DNA from: a virus
IMG/VR virus record: IMGVR_UViG_3300020202_000076
Coordinates: 1-64,000 of that record
Direction: 5' to 3' (one strand)
Length of the DNA stretch: 64,000 bases
Position numbers and translations under genes: made by a program. This document shows, piece after piece, positions 57,029-64,000 of the stretch (the stretch's first letter is position 1; every line of letters begins with the position of its first letter). The notes under the pieces were generated by a model. That model worked only from the letters and a program-made list of their open reading frames with translations. It did no database searches and was not told the DNA's origin.

Positions 57029-57391
57029 ATGGCGGAGAAGATCAAGAGCGAGGGGACTGCCCTTCGGGATCACGTTGAGCCATCTGCCGAACCTGCGGGC
57101 GCGGAGGTCTCGTTCGCCAAGTGGCTGTCCGACGAGATCGAGCGCGCCGCCGAAGACGCTGAGGAAAGCCACGTTGAGGCGCGCAACACCTACGGCGCCG
57201 GATACGACCGGGGCTATGTCAACGCGCTGAAGGCGGTCGAGGGTCGCGGCGTCAGCGACATGTATGCCTCACTCGTGGAGGTGGTCGCCGCCACCGATGC
57301 CTACGACGAAAGCCCGGCCGCTGATGATCGCTGCATCCGCGCTATCGAGAAATGCCGCGCCGCCTTGTCCCGCTCCCGTGGGGAGGGCTGA
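57029..57391 (+). CDS. Early-operon protein with shared N- and C-terminal segments
   Basis: This 120-residue protein starts AEKIKSEGTALRDHVEPS (part of a 45-bp repeat) and ends IEKCRAALSRSRGEG. The middle differs from the 57627 product, which shares both ends. A GAGGAGG site lies 7 bases before ATG 57029. Function is unknown. Confidence 0.55.
   Translation: MAEKIKSEGTALRDHVEPSAEPAGAEVSFAKWLSDEIERAAEDAEESHVEARNTYGAGYDRGYVNALKAVEGRGVSDMYASLVEVVAATDAYDESPAADDRCIRAIEKCRAALSRSRGEG
57053..57097 (+). repeat. Exact 45-bp direct repeat, copy 1
   Basis: Identical to 57645-57689. It encodes GTALRDHVEPSAEPA in both genes, in the same frame. Shorter relatives are near 3571 and 61367. Confidence 0.9.
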
Positions 57392-57393
57392 TC

Positions 57394-57621
57394 ATGTCCG
57401 TAGCCGGCCGCGTCAGCGATGCCCCTTGGGGCGACATGACCAACGCTCAGCGCTTCGCTCTTGAAGAAGCGGGCGACGCTCATATCGCCACTGCATTCAA
57501 CACGATCTCTTTCGCCGTCTCTCAGCGCGTTGGCGGTGACGAGCTTCGGCGCCGCCTCAAGCGTGCGCTCGCCAGCCTCGACGAGGCCCGCGGCATTCTA
57601 ACCAAGCTGAGCGCGGAGTAG
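57394..57621 (+). CDS. Small early protein
   Basis: This 75-residue protein is helical (NAQRFALEEAGDAHIATAF, RLKRALASLDEARGILTKLS). Function is unknown. Confidence 0.5.
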   Translation: MSVAGRVSDAPWGDMTNAQRFALEEAGDAHIATAFNTISFAVSQRVGGDELRRRLKRALASLDEARGILTKLSAE

Positions 57622-57626
57622 CCCCC

Positions 57627-58184
57627 ATGTCCGAGAAGATTTCAGGGACTGCCCTTCGGGATCACGTTGAGCCATCTGCCGAACCTGCGAAGAGCGAGCC
57701 GGGGCTCGCCAACCTCCACGTCGATTGCGTGAACGAAGAGCGCAATTACGGTTCTGTCGGATGGGAGGCCGAGGGCGCTCGGTTTCACATCTGGGTCACT
57801 CTTCCTGGCCTCGCCCATAATGGAATTCTTCATAAGAACGTTGGCAGCGGTCGGGCTCACTCGCACAGGAGCCTGAACGCTCGATCCAAGAAGTGGGCGC
57901 CCGTCATCGACGCCGCCTTCAACGAGGTCCGAACGCGCGACCTGATCGCGGGCGCCATCGCCGCGAAAGACGCCGAAGACGCTGAGTGGAGGCGCCTCAC
58001 CGAAGAGAGCGCCGCCTTTGAGCGGAAGCGTGAAGCTGGGCCCGATCTCTACGCGGCAGCGCAGAGCCTGATTAACGGCATCGACACCGGCTTGGTCCGG
58101 CTCGAAACCGACGCAGACGAGACGCTGGCGAACACGATGCGCGACCTGCGCTCCGCCTTGTCCCACGCCCGTGGGGAGGACTGA
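57627..58184 (+). CDS. Early-operon protein with shared N- and C-terminal segments
   Basis: This 185-residue protein opens with SEKISGTALRDHVEPS and ends MRDLRSALSHARGED, like the 57029 product. Its middle (VNEERNYGSVGWEAEGARF, AHSHRSLNARSKKWAP) is unrelated to that protein. It resembles phage proteins of unknown function. Confidence 0.55.
   Translation: MSEKISGTALRDHVEPSAEPAKSEPGLANLHVDCVNEERNYGSVGWEAEGARFHIWVTLPGLAHNGILHKNVGSGRAHSHRSLNARSKKWAPVIDAAFNEVRTRDLIAGAIAAKDAEDAEWRRLTEESAAFERKREAGPDLYAAAQSLINGIDTGLVRLETDADETLANTMRDLRSALSHARGED
57645..57689 (+). repeat. Exact 45-bp direct repeat, copy 2
   Basis: Identical to 57053-57097 and in the same reading frame of the next-but-one gene. Confidence 0.9.
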
Positions 58185-58186
58185 TC

Positions 58187-58483
58187 ATGTCCACGCAGCG
58201 GGTGTTCCGTAATCGAAAGGAAGCGGAGAAGGCGGGGTTTAGTTCCTTCTCGAAGGGCTTCAACGAAGAGTGGCGGAAGGGCGAAGGCAAGAACCACGAG
58301 CGCGCCATAGTCCGGTCACCCCTCGAAGCTCGGCTCGCCGAAGCGCTGGAGGAAGCGGAGCAGGGAGGGCCGCGCTGCCCCTGCTGCGGTCGGGATGCGC
58401 GTCCAGGACGCGATCCGAAACACCGGCACGCCGAAGACTGCAAGCTCTCCCTCGCCTTGAGGGCGTTCCGGGGTGAGTCATGA
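58187..58483 (+). CDS. Small zinc-site protein
   Basis: This 98-residue protein has FRNRKEAEKAGFSSFSKGF and a C-terminal site CPCCGRDARP ... HRHAEDCKLSLAL, four Cys and two His. It may bind DNA or a protein partner. Confidence 0.6.
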   Translation: MSTQRVFRNRKEAEKAGFSSFSKGFNEEWRKGEGKNHERAIVRSPLEARLAEALEEAEQGGPRCPCCGRDARPGRDPKHRHAEDCKLSLALRAFRGES

Positions 58484-58797
58484 CACAGCCCCGCACAGAA
58501 GAAGAGGCGATTGCGCGGTTGCGGGAACTGCATCGGAAGATCGATGTGCTCGCTGACGAGGCAATGCTCCTGCACCTGTCGGCAAAGCTCCCCCCGTCCC
58601 TCTGCAGCAAAGCGGAAGAGACGCACGGGTATCTGCGCTCGACGCTGAGCGACTGCGACATCCCGTACGCCATCAAGATGCAAGCGCGGCGCGATCGAGA
58701 CGAGGACGGCGACGAGGAACCCTACGGGCGCATGAGCCGGCATTCCGATGAGAACCACGCCGGCATCTGCGAGCACATCAGGAATGCGGCGGAGTAG
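58480..58797 (+). CDS. Small helical early protein
   Basis: This 105-residue protein has helices (AIARLRELHRKIDVLADEAM) and a His-rich end (SRHSDENHAGICEHI). Its start overlaps the previous stop by ATGA. Confidence 0.5.
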   Translation: MTQPRTEEEAIARLRELHRKIDVLADEAMLLHLSAKLPPSLCSKAEETHGYLRSTLSDCDIPYAIKMQARRDRDEDGDEEPYGRMSRHSDENHAGICEHIRNAAE

Positions 58798-58800
58798 ACG

Positions 58801-59127
58801 ATGAGCGACCGATTGACATGGCAGGAGAAGGCAGCGGCGCTCGATGCGCTCTCCGAGATCCGACTTCTGATCCGCAAACCCGGCGATTGGTACGTGCATC
58901 AGAACGTCTCGGTTGGCGACGGGTCCGCCACGCTTGTCGGCGCGTACGGGAACGGCGAGACACCCGAGGCCGCGCTCAATGATCACTGGCGCGCTCTGGT
59001 CACCGACCTGGTGGGCTGCGGCCCCACCGAAAAGTACCTCGTGGTCTCCGGCGAGAAGGGCAACCGCCGCGTCCGCTGGAACGGCTTCATGTGGATCGAA
59101 CTTCCGCAGCCCAAGGCCGAGTCATGA
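58801..59127 (+). CDS. Conserved early hypothetical protein
   Basis: This 108-residue protein (EKAAALDALSEIRLLIRKPGD, WYVHQNVSVGDG, VRWNGFMWIELPQP) matches a pattern common in rhizobial phages. Function is unknown. Confidence 0.55.
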   Translation: MSDRLTWQEKAAALDALSEIRLLIRKPGDWYVHQNVSVGDGSATLVGAYGNGETPEAALNDHWRALVTDLVGCGPTEKYLVVSGEKGNRRVRWNGFMWIELPQPKAES

Positions 59128-59222
59128 CCCCCATGCACAGCAGCTTATCCCAGACAGGGGAGAGGAAGATTTTTGGTCCCTTCGGATCGTTTGCACCGCA
59201 TCGCCCAACCACTGAGGACTGA
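59124..59222 (+). CDS. 32-codon coupled ORF
   Basis: The frame (MHSSLSQTGERKIFGPFG) overlaps the preceding stop by ATGA. Without other support it is a weak call. Confidence 0.3.
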   Translation: MTPMHSSLSQTGERKIFGPFGSFAPHRPTTED

Positions 59223-59231
59223 GAGGAAGAG

Positions 59232-59831
59232 ATGTCGATGTACGAAGAAGAAGATTTCGATGGGCCGGATCGCTTCAGCGAAGGCGACGGCCAGATGAAG
59301 GCGCTCCTGACGCTCAAGGGCTTCAGCACGCGCGATCTGTTCTACCACATGGCCCGCGCCGTGCTGGACGAAGAGGGGCTCACCAAGCACGACCTCTCGA
59401 AGAAGGTCTTAACGGCTGTCGAGAAGGGGCTTGAGGCGGCTCTGTCCGAAGCGATGAACGGCATCATCGCGCAGCGCGCCGAGAGGCTTGTCGATGAACT
59501 GCTCACCAAGGAATTCGTGAAGACGAACGAGTGGGGCGAAAAGAAGGGCGAAACCATCACCCTTCGCGAGCACATCCTCTCGCTCTTTACGAAATCCCTC
59601 CAGGAGCGCGTGGACACCGACGGGCGCAACTCCTCCTACAACAACGGCATCACGCGCCTGGAGTGGATCATCAAGAAGCACGGGACCGATGGTCTCTTGG
59701 AACTCGCCAAGGGACAGGTCGCGAACGTGCGCAAGGAAGCCGAGAAGCAGATCGCGGCAGCGGTCGGCGCCTTCATCGCTCAGAACCTTGCGCAGCCTCT
59801 CACCGCGGCGACCGCGCTTCCGAAGCAGTAG
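59232..59831 (+). CDS. Early protein, helical
   Basis: This 199-residue protein has long helices (LFYHMARAVLDEEGLTKHDL, AERLVDELLTKEFVKTNEW, EAEKQIAAAVGAFIAQNLA). It may interact with DNA or membranes; no family is recognised. A GAGAGGAAGAG site precedes its ATG. Confidence 0.5.
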   Translation: MSMYEEEDFDGPDRFSEGDGQMKALLTLKGFSTRDLFYHMARAVLDEEGLTKHDLSKKVLTAVEKGLEAALSEAMNGIIAQRAERLVDELLTKEFVKTNEWGEKKGETITLREHILSLFTKSLQERVDTDGRNSSYNNGITRLEWIIKKHGTDGLLELAKGQVANVRKEAEKQIAAAVGAFIAQNLAQPLTAATALPKQ

Positions 59832-59922
59832 CGATCCCACGGGATGCGCCTCACATCGAGACGCATCACGGGCGACCGCCCTCCGCAAACCAGCGGATCA
59901 CATAACCAAGAGGATGAAATCA

Positions 59923-60801
59923 ATGCGATCGAACTTTCTGAAACGACTTCTCTACGGCGCGGCACTCTGCCTCGCCCTGGCGCCTCCGGCCAATGCCGAA
60001 ATGCTCTGGTCCGGACCGTCGAATACCGGGCTGTTCAACGCGCAGATCAGCGAGACGACGAAGGAAAGCCTGCTCGTCCACTACAGCTATCGCGATGAAG
60101 ACGGCACGGCTACCTGGTTCGCCGCGAACGGCAAGAATGGCGGCGATGCCGACCAGTTCAAGGGCCAGACCTTCACCTGTCGCGACGGCCAGCCCTTCGG
60201 CGGCACCTACAGGGCGCCGACCTGTGATGTGTTCGGCTTCCTCAGTGTCGAGTGGCCCTCGTCCCAGACCGGCAGCACCTACAACATCAACGTCGACCTC
60301 ATCGGCACGATCTACCTGCCCAACGACCGCCAGAAGTACGGACAGACGATCACGCCAACGGTGGTAGAGGCTGGCCCCGGCGGCGGCCCGAAGCCGCGCA
60401 ACGACTGTCCGGCTCAGGTCTCCGGCACGGGCGCGTGCATCGCCTATCACCCGGACGGCTGGTACTGGCGCTCGGCCGAAGGTGGCGAGGGCTGGTCGAT
60501 CCTGTTCCAGGGCGACTCCCTGTTCGCGACCGTCTTCACCTACGGCACCGATGGCCGGAACACCTGGAAGATCGCGACCGGACGTATGACGAGCGTGTCG
60601 TCTTTCTCCGGTGCGCTTCAGAGCTGCCGGAAGCCGGCGGGCGCGACCTCGGCGACGTGCGAGAGCGAAGGCAACGTCAGCATGACCTTCCGCACGGTCG
60701 ACAACAGCCCCCAGGCGAACACCTCGCGCAACACGAAGTACATCGACGTGACGCTGCCCACCGGCAAGCAGTTCACGCTCGAACGGTTTCTTCCCAACTA
60801 G
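59923..60801 (+). CDS. Secreted two-repeat protein
   Basis: This 292-residue protein has a signal peptide (RLLYGAALCLALAPPANA). Two units follow: MLWSGPSNTGLFNAQ with LLVHYSYRDEDGTATWF, and GWYWRSAEGGEGWSI with LFATVFTYGTDGRNTW. Each ends near paired Cys. Such units occur in exported proteins of proteobacteria. In an early operon it could mark lysogens at the surface. ATG 59923 has an AAGAGG site 9 bases upstream. Confidence 0.6.
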   Translation: MRSNFLKRLLYGAALCLALAPPANAEMLWSGPSNTGLFNAQISETTKESLLVHYSYRDEDGTATWFAANGKNGGDADQFKGQTFTCRDGQPFGGTYRAPTCDVFGFLSVEWPSSQTGSTYNINVDLIGTIYLPNDRQKYGQTITPTVVEAGPGGGPKPRNDCPAQVSGTGACIAYHPDGWYWRSAEGGEGWSILFQGDSLFATVFTYGTDGRNTWKIATGRMTSVSSFSGALQSCRKPAGATSATCESEGNVSMTFRTVDNSPQANTSRNTKYIDVTLPTGKQFTLERFLPN

Positions 60802-60815
60802 GCCGACGACTTCGG

Positions 60816-60840
60816 CTGCGCCTCACTGCAGGGGGCGCAG
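60816..60840 (+). terminator. Hairpin after the secreted-protein gene
   Basis: CTGCGCC (60816-60822) pairs with GGCGCAG (60834-60840). No U-tract follows, so it may be a partial terminator or stabiliser. Confidence 0.35.
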
Positions 60841-60876
60841 AGGTGGTCGCCGGAGATAACCAGAGGAGCGAGGACG

Positions 60877-61158
60877 ATGGAGTTGGAACAGATTGAAGCA
60901 AGGGCCACAAAGCCTCGTCGCGTCATCTTGGGAGAGGGCGCTCACGTCGTCAACTACGGGACATGGGAAGGATCTCCGGCTGTCTTCATCGAGCCGGCGC
61001 CTTCGCCCGGCCCGGTCGGCGGCGATGCGACCGGCGCCGGGCTGCCCAAGGATGTCGTCAGCCCGGCCGGTCTCGTCCTCACGCTCTTAAACCCCCTGGC
61101 CGCGCTCACACTGATCGAAGCCATCACCAAGGCGCTGCTTCCGCGCAAGCCCGCCTGA
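60877..61158 (+). CDS. Small early protein
   Basis: This 93-residue protein has a beta N-terminus (RRVILGEGAHVVNYGTWEG) and a hydrophobic C-terminal part (AGLVLTLLNPLAALTLIEAI) that may sit in the membrane. Confidence 0.5.
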   Translation: MELEQIEARATKPRRVILGEGAHVVNYGTWEGSPAVFIEPAPSPGPVGGDATGAGLPKDVVSPAGLVLTLLNPLAALTLIEAITKALLPRKPA

Positions 61159-61195
61159 CCACCCGTCCACCGGACCATAGGGGGAGAGATAGATC

Positions 61196-61423
61196 ATGTA
61201 CCAGCCCGGCCAGTGCGTTCAGTCCAGAGATGGGATCGGGACGGTGACGCGCTCTCTCGCTTCCGGCTTTGCATACAAGGTCGTGTTCCCGGGACTCGGA
61301 GAGGTCGTGTGCATGTCCTCTGTCCTTTCGGAAGCGCCGGAGAATGTCATCTCGATTTCTCGGGGCTGCGCTTCGCGATCACGCGGCACCTCATCGCGTC
61401 AAAGTCAGGGAGAGAGGATGTGA
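61196..61423 (+). CDS. Small beta-domain protein
   Basis: This 75-residue protein begins YQPGQCVQSRDGIGTVTRSL and AYKVVFPGLGEVVCMSS, a small SH3/CarD-like barrel in outline. Its C-terminal part overlaps repeat family 2. Confidence 0.5.
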   Translation: MYQPGQCVQSRDGIGTVTRSLASGFAYKVVFPGLGEVVCMSSVLSEAPENVISISRGCASRSRGTSSRQSQGERM

Positions 61424-61674
61424 GCCGGAAGCTTTCCGACAATCAGCGTCGCGCGCTGGAGATTCTGCGCAAAGGTGCGCCATGGCCGAGTGCATACGAC
61501 CTCGGTGTGGGGCTTGGAACGCTGAACTCTCTCGAAGGCCGCGGCTTGGTGATGGCGCACCACGGACTCGGGTCGCTGTTCTCGCCGCACACAGCGATCA
61601 AGTGGTCAATAACGGAAGCCGGCCGCGCCGCCCTCACCGAACGGTCAACTGAGCCCCAAAAGGACGTGTCATGA
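61420..61674 (+). CDS. Winged-helix-like protein, GTG start
   Basis: This 84-residue protein (SDNQRRALEILRKGAPWP, LGVGLGTLNSLEGRGLVM, WSITEAGRAALTE) has the outline of a small winged helix. GTG 61420 overlaps the upstream stop. Confidence 0.6.
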   Translation: MSRKLSDNQRRALEILRKGAPWPSAYDLGVGLGTLNSLEGRGLVMAHHGLGSLFSPHTAIKWSITEAGRAALTERSTEPQKDVS

Positions 61675-61826
61675 GCGGTGTTCTCGCAGCCCTCGGGATG
61701 ATCGGGCTCCTCATGGTTCTCTTCAGACGAATGGGCGGCTTTTCTTTCTTGGAGTGTTTCGCCGTGGGCGTCGGGATCGGCGCCTGTTTTCTGCAGTCTC
61801 TCCAATACTTCGCAGGCACGCCATGA
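61671..61826 (+). CDS. Small membrane protein
   Basis: This 51-residue protein has two hydrophobic helices (VLAALGMIGLLMVLF and FAVGVGIGACFLQSLQYF). It overlaps both neighbours by ATGA. Confidence 0.5.
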   Translation: MSGVLAALGMIGLLMVLFRRMGGFSFLECFAVGVGIGACFLQSLQYFAGTP

Positions 61827-62029
61827 CCCCTACATCTGCCGACTCGATCCTTCCTGATCCGCCGAACAGGAGTGAGGCAGAGGCCCTGTGGAACAGGATC
61901 GAGCGAGCGATTGCTGTGGCGAAGTCTGAACTCGCGGGGAGCTACCAAGTGCCTCAAGGCAAGGCCCGCTCAGTTTTCCGCCGAGAAACCGTCATTCACA
62001 TGGTCGACATCCTGGAAGGGAGACGCTGA
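61823..62029 (+). CDS. Small helical protein
   Basis: This 68-residue protein (ALWNRIERAIAVAKSELAGS) is helical with a basic end. It is coupled at both ends. Confidence 0.45.
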   Translation: MTPTSADSILPDPPNRSEAEALWNRIERAIAVAKSELAGSYQVPQGKARSVFRRETVIHMVDILEGRR

Positions 62030-62241
62030 TGCAAGCGCTCAACGAACGCTTCCGCGCATGGTTTGGCCGCGATGGCGGGGACACTCCTCTGGCCCAGGAA
62101 GAGGCCGAGGCCCCGAAGGCGAAGCCACAAGAGATCCCGGCGAAGAAGGCTCGAACGGTCGCCGACCTCCCTCCGATGCGCCACCCGGAATACCTCGGTG
62201 TCCACATGGCCAACGCTCAGAACGCGAGTGCAATGCGATGA
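62029..62241 (+). CDS. Small acidic/basic protein
   Basis: This 70-residue protein has a helical start (LNERFRAWFGRDGGD) and a Lys/Ala/Pro-rich middle. Function is unknown. Confidence 0.45.
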   Translation: MQALNERFRAWFGRDGGDTPLAQEEAEAPKAKPQEIPAKKARTVADLPPMRHPEYLGVHMANAQNASAMR

Positions 62242-62288
62242 CCAAGGGACTGGAGCCCATGGAGCAGGATGTGGGGAGGGCTTCATGA
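62238..62288 (+). CDS. 16-codon coupled ORF
   Basis: The frame (TKGLEPMEQDVGRAS) links two genes by ATGA overlaps at both ends. Translation is suggested only by this geometry. Confidence 0.25.
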   Translation: MTKGLEPMEQDVGRAS

Positions 62289-62638
62289 GCGAGTGGCTGC
62301 CCGCCATTGCGTATCGTCGGCTGTGCCGGGAGATCGCGTCTGAGATTGTCGCGGCGATGGCGTTCCGAGACATGGGCTTTGAACAGATGGCCCCGGTCAT
62401 TGGCTCCACCGCTGGCGCTCTCAAGCGGAAGCTCGACCGGCTGATCGCGGGTCAATCGATTTCGCTCCGCGACGTGAGCGATCTTGCGTGGGCCCTGGAC
62501 TGTCGACTGTCCTTCCGCCTTGTCCCGCGCGAGCCGGACAAGGCTCCCGCGACGAACTCAAGCAACAGCGGAAGCACTCTGAAGGACGACGGAGCCACAT
62601 CGGATTCCGGGGAGCAGGAGGCGAAGCAGTCGTCATGA
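62285..62638 (+). CDS. HTH-like protein with repeat-derived tail
   Basis: This 117-residue protein has an HTH-like core (RLCREIASEIVAAMAFRDMG, APVIGSTAGALKRKLDRLIA, SLRDVSDLAWALDCRLSF). Its end (APATNSSNSGSTLKDDGATSD) is encoded by repeat copy e, like the DUF551 tail. Confidence 0.6.
   Translation: MSEWLPAIAYRRLCREIASEIVAAMAFRDMGFEQMAPVIGSTAGALKRKLDRLIAGQSISLRDVSDLAWALDCRLSFRLVPREPDKAPATNSSNSGSTLKDDGATSDSGEQEAKQSS
62543..62598 (+). repeat. Dispersed repeat, family 1, copy e
   Basis: It reads GCTCCCGCGACGAACTC ... CAGCGGAAGCAC ... GACGGAGCCAC. It forms the 3' end of the HTH-like gene. Confidence 0.6.
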
Positions 62639-62703
62639 AAACTTTTGTGGCTGACGCAGGCAGTCAGCGAGCCCTTTCCGGTGAAGGAGTGTCCATCCGA
62701 TGA
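62635..62703 (+). CDS. 22-codon coupled ORF
   Basis: The frame (KTFVADAGSQRALSGEGVS) overlaps both neighbours by ATGA. It may be a translation bridge. Confidence 0.25.
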   Translation: MKTFVADAGSQRALSGEGVSIR

Positions 62704-62867
62704 GCGACACCGAACGCGACTGCTGGGAGCTTCAGAAGCTGTGCGAGTGGCTTGCCTCCCGCGCTCCCCAGGATTTGGCCCGCGACCTTCAGACACTGGA
62801 GAAGGCACGCAACACGCTCAACCGGGTGATCGGCTTGGCACGCGGGGAGGTCAAGGATGCCGCGTGA
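62700..62867 (+). CDS. Small helical early protein
   Basis: This 55-residue protein (CWELQKLCEWLASRAPQDL, RDLQTLEKARNTLNRVIGL) has two helices and a short tail. It overlaps the nuclease gene by 11 bases. Confidence 0.45.
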   Translation: MSDTERDCWELQKLCEWLASRAPQDLARDLQTLEKARNTLNRVIGLARGEVKDAA

Positions 62868-63633
62868 CTATCTCTCGGCATCGCAGATCAACCGGTTCCT
62901 CGACGAGCCGGCCCTGTGGGTGATGGACCAGCTATTCGGCATCAAGGCTCCGGCAGGACCGGGAGCATGGCGGGGGTCGGCCGTGGAAGCCGCATGCGAT
63001 GCCGTCCTGTTCGCCAAGGCGGATGACGACGAGGCGCTGAAGGCGGCGAACGACCGGTTCGAGGTCGACGCTCAGGGCGACATGTCCGACGACGTGAACA
63101 AGGAACGGGTCGCAATCCCGGTCTACCTGAAGAACATCCTGCCGACCATCCGTGGTCTTGGGACGCCGCTGACCAAGCAGTCGAAGATCGTCCTGCAACT
63201 ACCGACGCTCGACTTAGACATCATCGGGTACGTCGATTACCGGTTTCCCGACTTCCTGATGGACCTGAAGACGACGGGCCGGATGCCCTCGCTCGATCCC
63301 ATCAGCGGGCGGATCAAGGACAAGGCGGATCACCTTCGACAGGTCGCGATCTACGAGCGCGCGGAGGCCGTGTCCCCTCGCCTCTGCTACGGCACGCCGG
63401 GCAAGCCCGAGAAGGGCCAAGACCGCAAACCCCCACTGATCTACACGCCGAGCCGCGACGAGCTGGACGCTGCCATGCGCCAGGTCGAAGCCGCCGGCCG
63501 CGCGATGCAGCGGCTCCTCAGAAGCGAGCAGCCGAAGGAGCGCATCGCCGAACTCTACCCGCCTCGGGACATGGAGTCCTACGTCTGGAACGACCGGCTT
63601 CGCGCAGAAGCAACAACCATCTGGAGACTGTGA
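62857..63633 (+). CDS. PD-(D/E)XK nuclease (RecB/Cas4-like)
   Basis: This 258-residue protein has RGSAVEAACDAV (Glu44 motif), GYVDYRFPDF (Asp127) and LMDLKTTG (Asp136-x-Lys138), the PD-(D/E)XK active site. SASQINRFL opens it, as in RecB-family nucleases. Next to an SSB-like gene it likely acts in phage recombination. Confidence 0.8.
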   Translation: MPRDYLSASQINRFLDEPALWVMDQLFGIKAPAGPGAWRGSAVEAACDAVLFAKADDDEALKAANDRFEVDAQGDMSDDVNKERVAIPVYLKNILPTIRGLGTPLTKQSKIVLQLPTLDLDIIGYVDYRFPDFLMDLKTTGRMPSLDPISGRIKDKADHLRQVAIYERAEAVSPRLCYGTPGKPEKGQDRKPPLIYTPSRDELDAAMRQVEAAGRAMQRLLRSEQPKERIAELYPPRDMESYVWNDRLRAEATTIWRL

Positions 63634-63635
63634 CC

Positions 63636-64000
63636 ATGTACATGCCGCCCAACAGCGGGAACGACTTCGCGCCGCCGCCCGCCGGCACCCATATGGCGAT
63701 CTGTTATCGCGTGATCGACCTGGGCACGCAGCCCGTCGACTGGCAGGGCGAGACCAAGCACCAGCACAAGGTTCTGGTGTCCTGGGAGTTGCCGGACGAG
63801 AAGATGGAGGACGGCAAGCCGTTCAGCATCCATCAGCGCTACACCTTCTCCAGCCACGAGAAGTCGCGCTTTCGTCAGGATCTGGAGGCGTGGCGGGGCG
63901 CGAAGTTCACCGAGGCCGATCTGGCCGGGCCGCCCAACGGCTTCCACATCCGCAAGATCCTCGGCGTCCCGTGCCTGCTGACGGTCGTTCACAATGTCAA
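63636..64000 (+). CDS. SSB-like / replication-associated phage protein, 3' end cut
   Basis: The visible 121 residues (YMPPNSGNDFAPPPAGTHMA, LVSWELPDEKMEDGKPFSI, HIRKILGVPCLLTVVHN) match a common phage protein linked to recombination nucleases, often called ssDNA-binding. The window ends inside the gene. Confidence 0.65.
   Translation, partial: MYMPPNSGNDFAPPPAGTHMAICYRVIDLGTQPVDWQGETKHQHKVLVSWELPDEKMEDGKPFSIHQRYTFSSHEKSRFRQDLEAWRGAKFTEADLAGPPNGFHIRKILGVPCLLTVVHNV

Noticed and set aside
1-64000. Global reassignment of UGA in this phage
   Set aside because: Many genes here clearly end at TGA with ATGA/GTGA overlaps, so UGA is used as a normal stop.

Overview
The window is 64 kb of GC-rich DNA, nearly all of it a temperate, podovirus-like bacteriophage or prophage. 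I recognise no host chromosomal gene and no tRNA or rRNA gene. Family resemblances (DUF6471 protein, IS1595-type transposase with its winged-helix partner, rhizobial-type secreted and repressor proteins) point to an alphaproteobacterial host, most likely Rhizobiales; that is inference. Genes are packed tightly, and dozens of neighbours overlap by ATGA, GTGA, TGATG or TAATG, which I used to choose starts.

Layout. (1) 1-5.8 kb, plus strand: the end of an early operon of small genes, an HNH-like protein, an XRE regulator, an excisionase-like HTH and the integrase. (2) 5.8-13.6 kb: an accessory region with a membrane protein, DUF6471, an IS1595-family transposase and its wHTH partner, small regulators with palindromic operators, a Cas2-like protein, a WYL-like protein, and an RF1-type peptide chain release factor interrupted by one in-frame UGA. 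(3) 13.6-15.5 kb, minus: lysis genes (spanins, holin-like proteins, lysozyme). (4) 15.7-45.6 kb, minus: virion and packaging genes, from a 2018-residue polyvalent protein through internal and tail proteins, adaptor, paired decoration-like proteins, capsid, scaffold and portal to terminase. Sugar-modifying enzymes lie among them: a methyltransferase-GT9 fusion, a sugar C-methyltransferase, a small membrane protein and a GT2. (5) 45.6-56 kb, minus: early leftward genes including a replication protein, a DUF1376-like/HNH fusion, a LexA-type DNA-binding protein, RusA, DUF1643 and DUF551. (6) About 56.0-57.0 kb: a lambda-like switch with divergent regulators and two related operator/promoter copies. 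(7) 57-64 kb, plus: the rightward early operon, ending with a PD-(D/E)XK nuclease and a truncated single-strand-binding-like gene. This operon plausibly continues beyond the right edge and into the left end of the window if the phage genome is circular.

Most notable observations: the release factor whose UGA replaces the codon of a tryptophan found in RF1; a family of about 56-bp dispersed repeats that sit directly after stop codons or inside genes near their 3' ends, two of them bracketing the release-factor cassette; and a glycosyl/methyltransferase set embedded in the virion module beside Thr/Gly-rich surface-type proteins that share a V-x-G-T-G-T-A-like motif.
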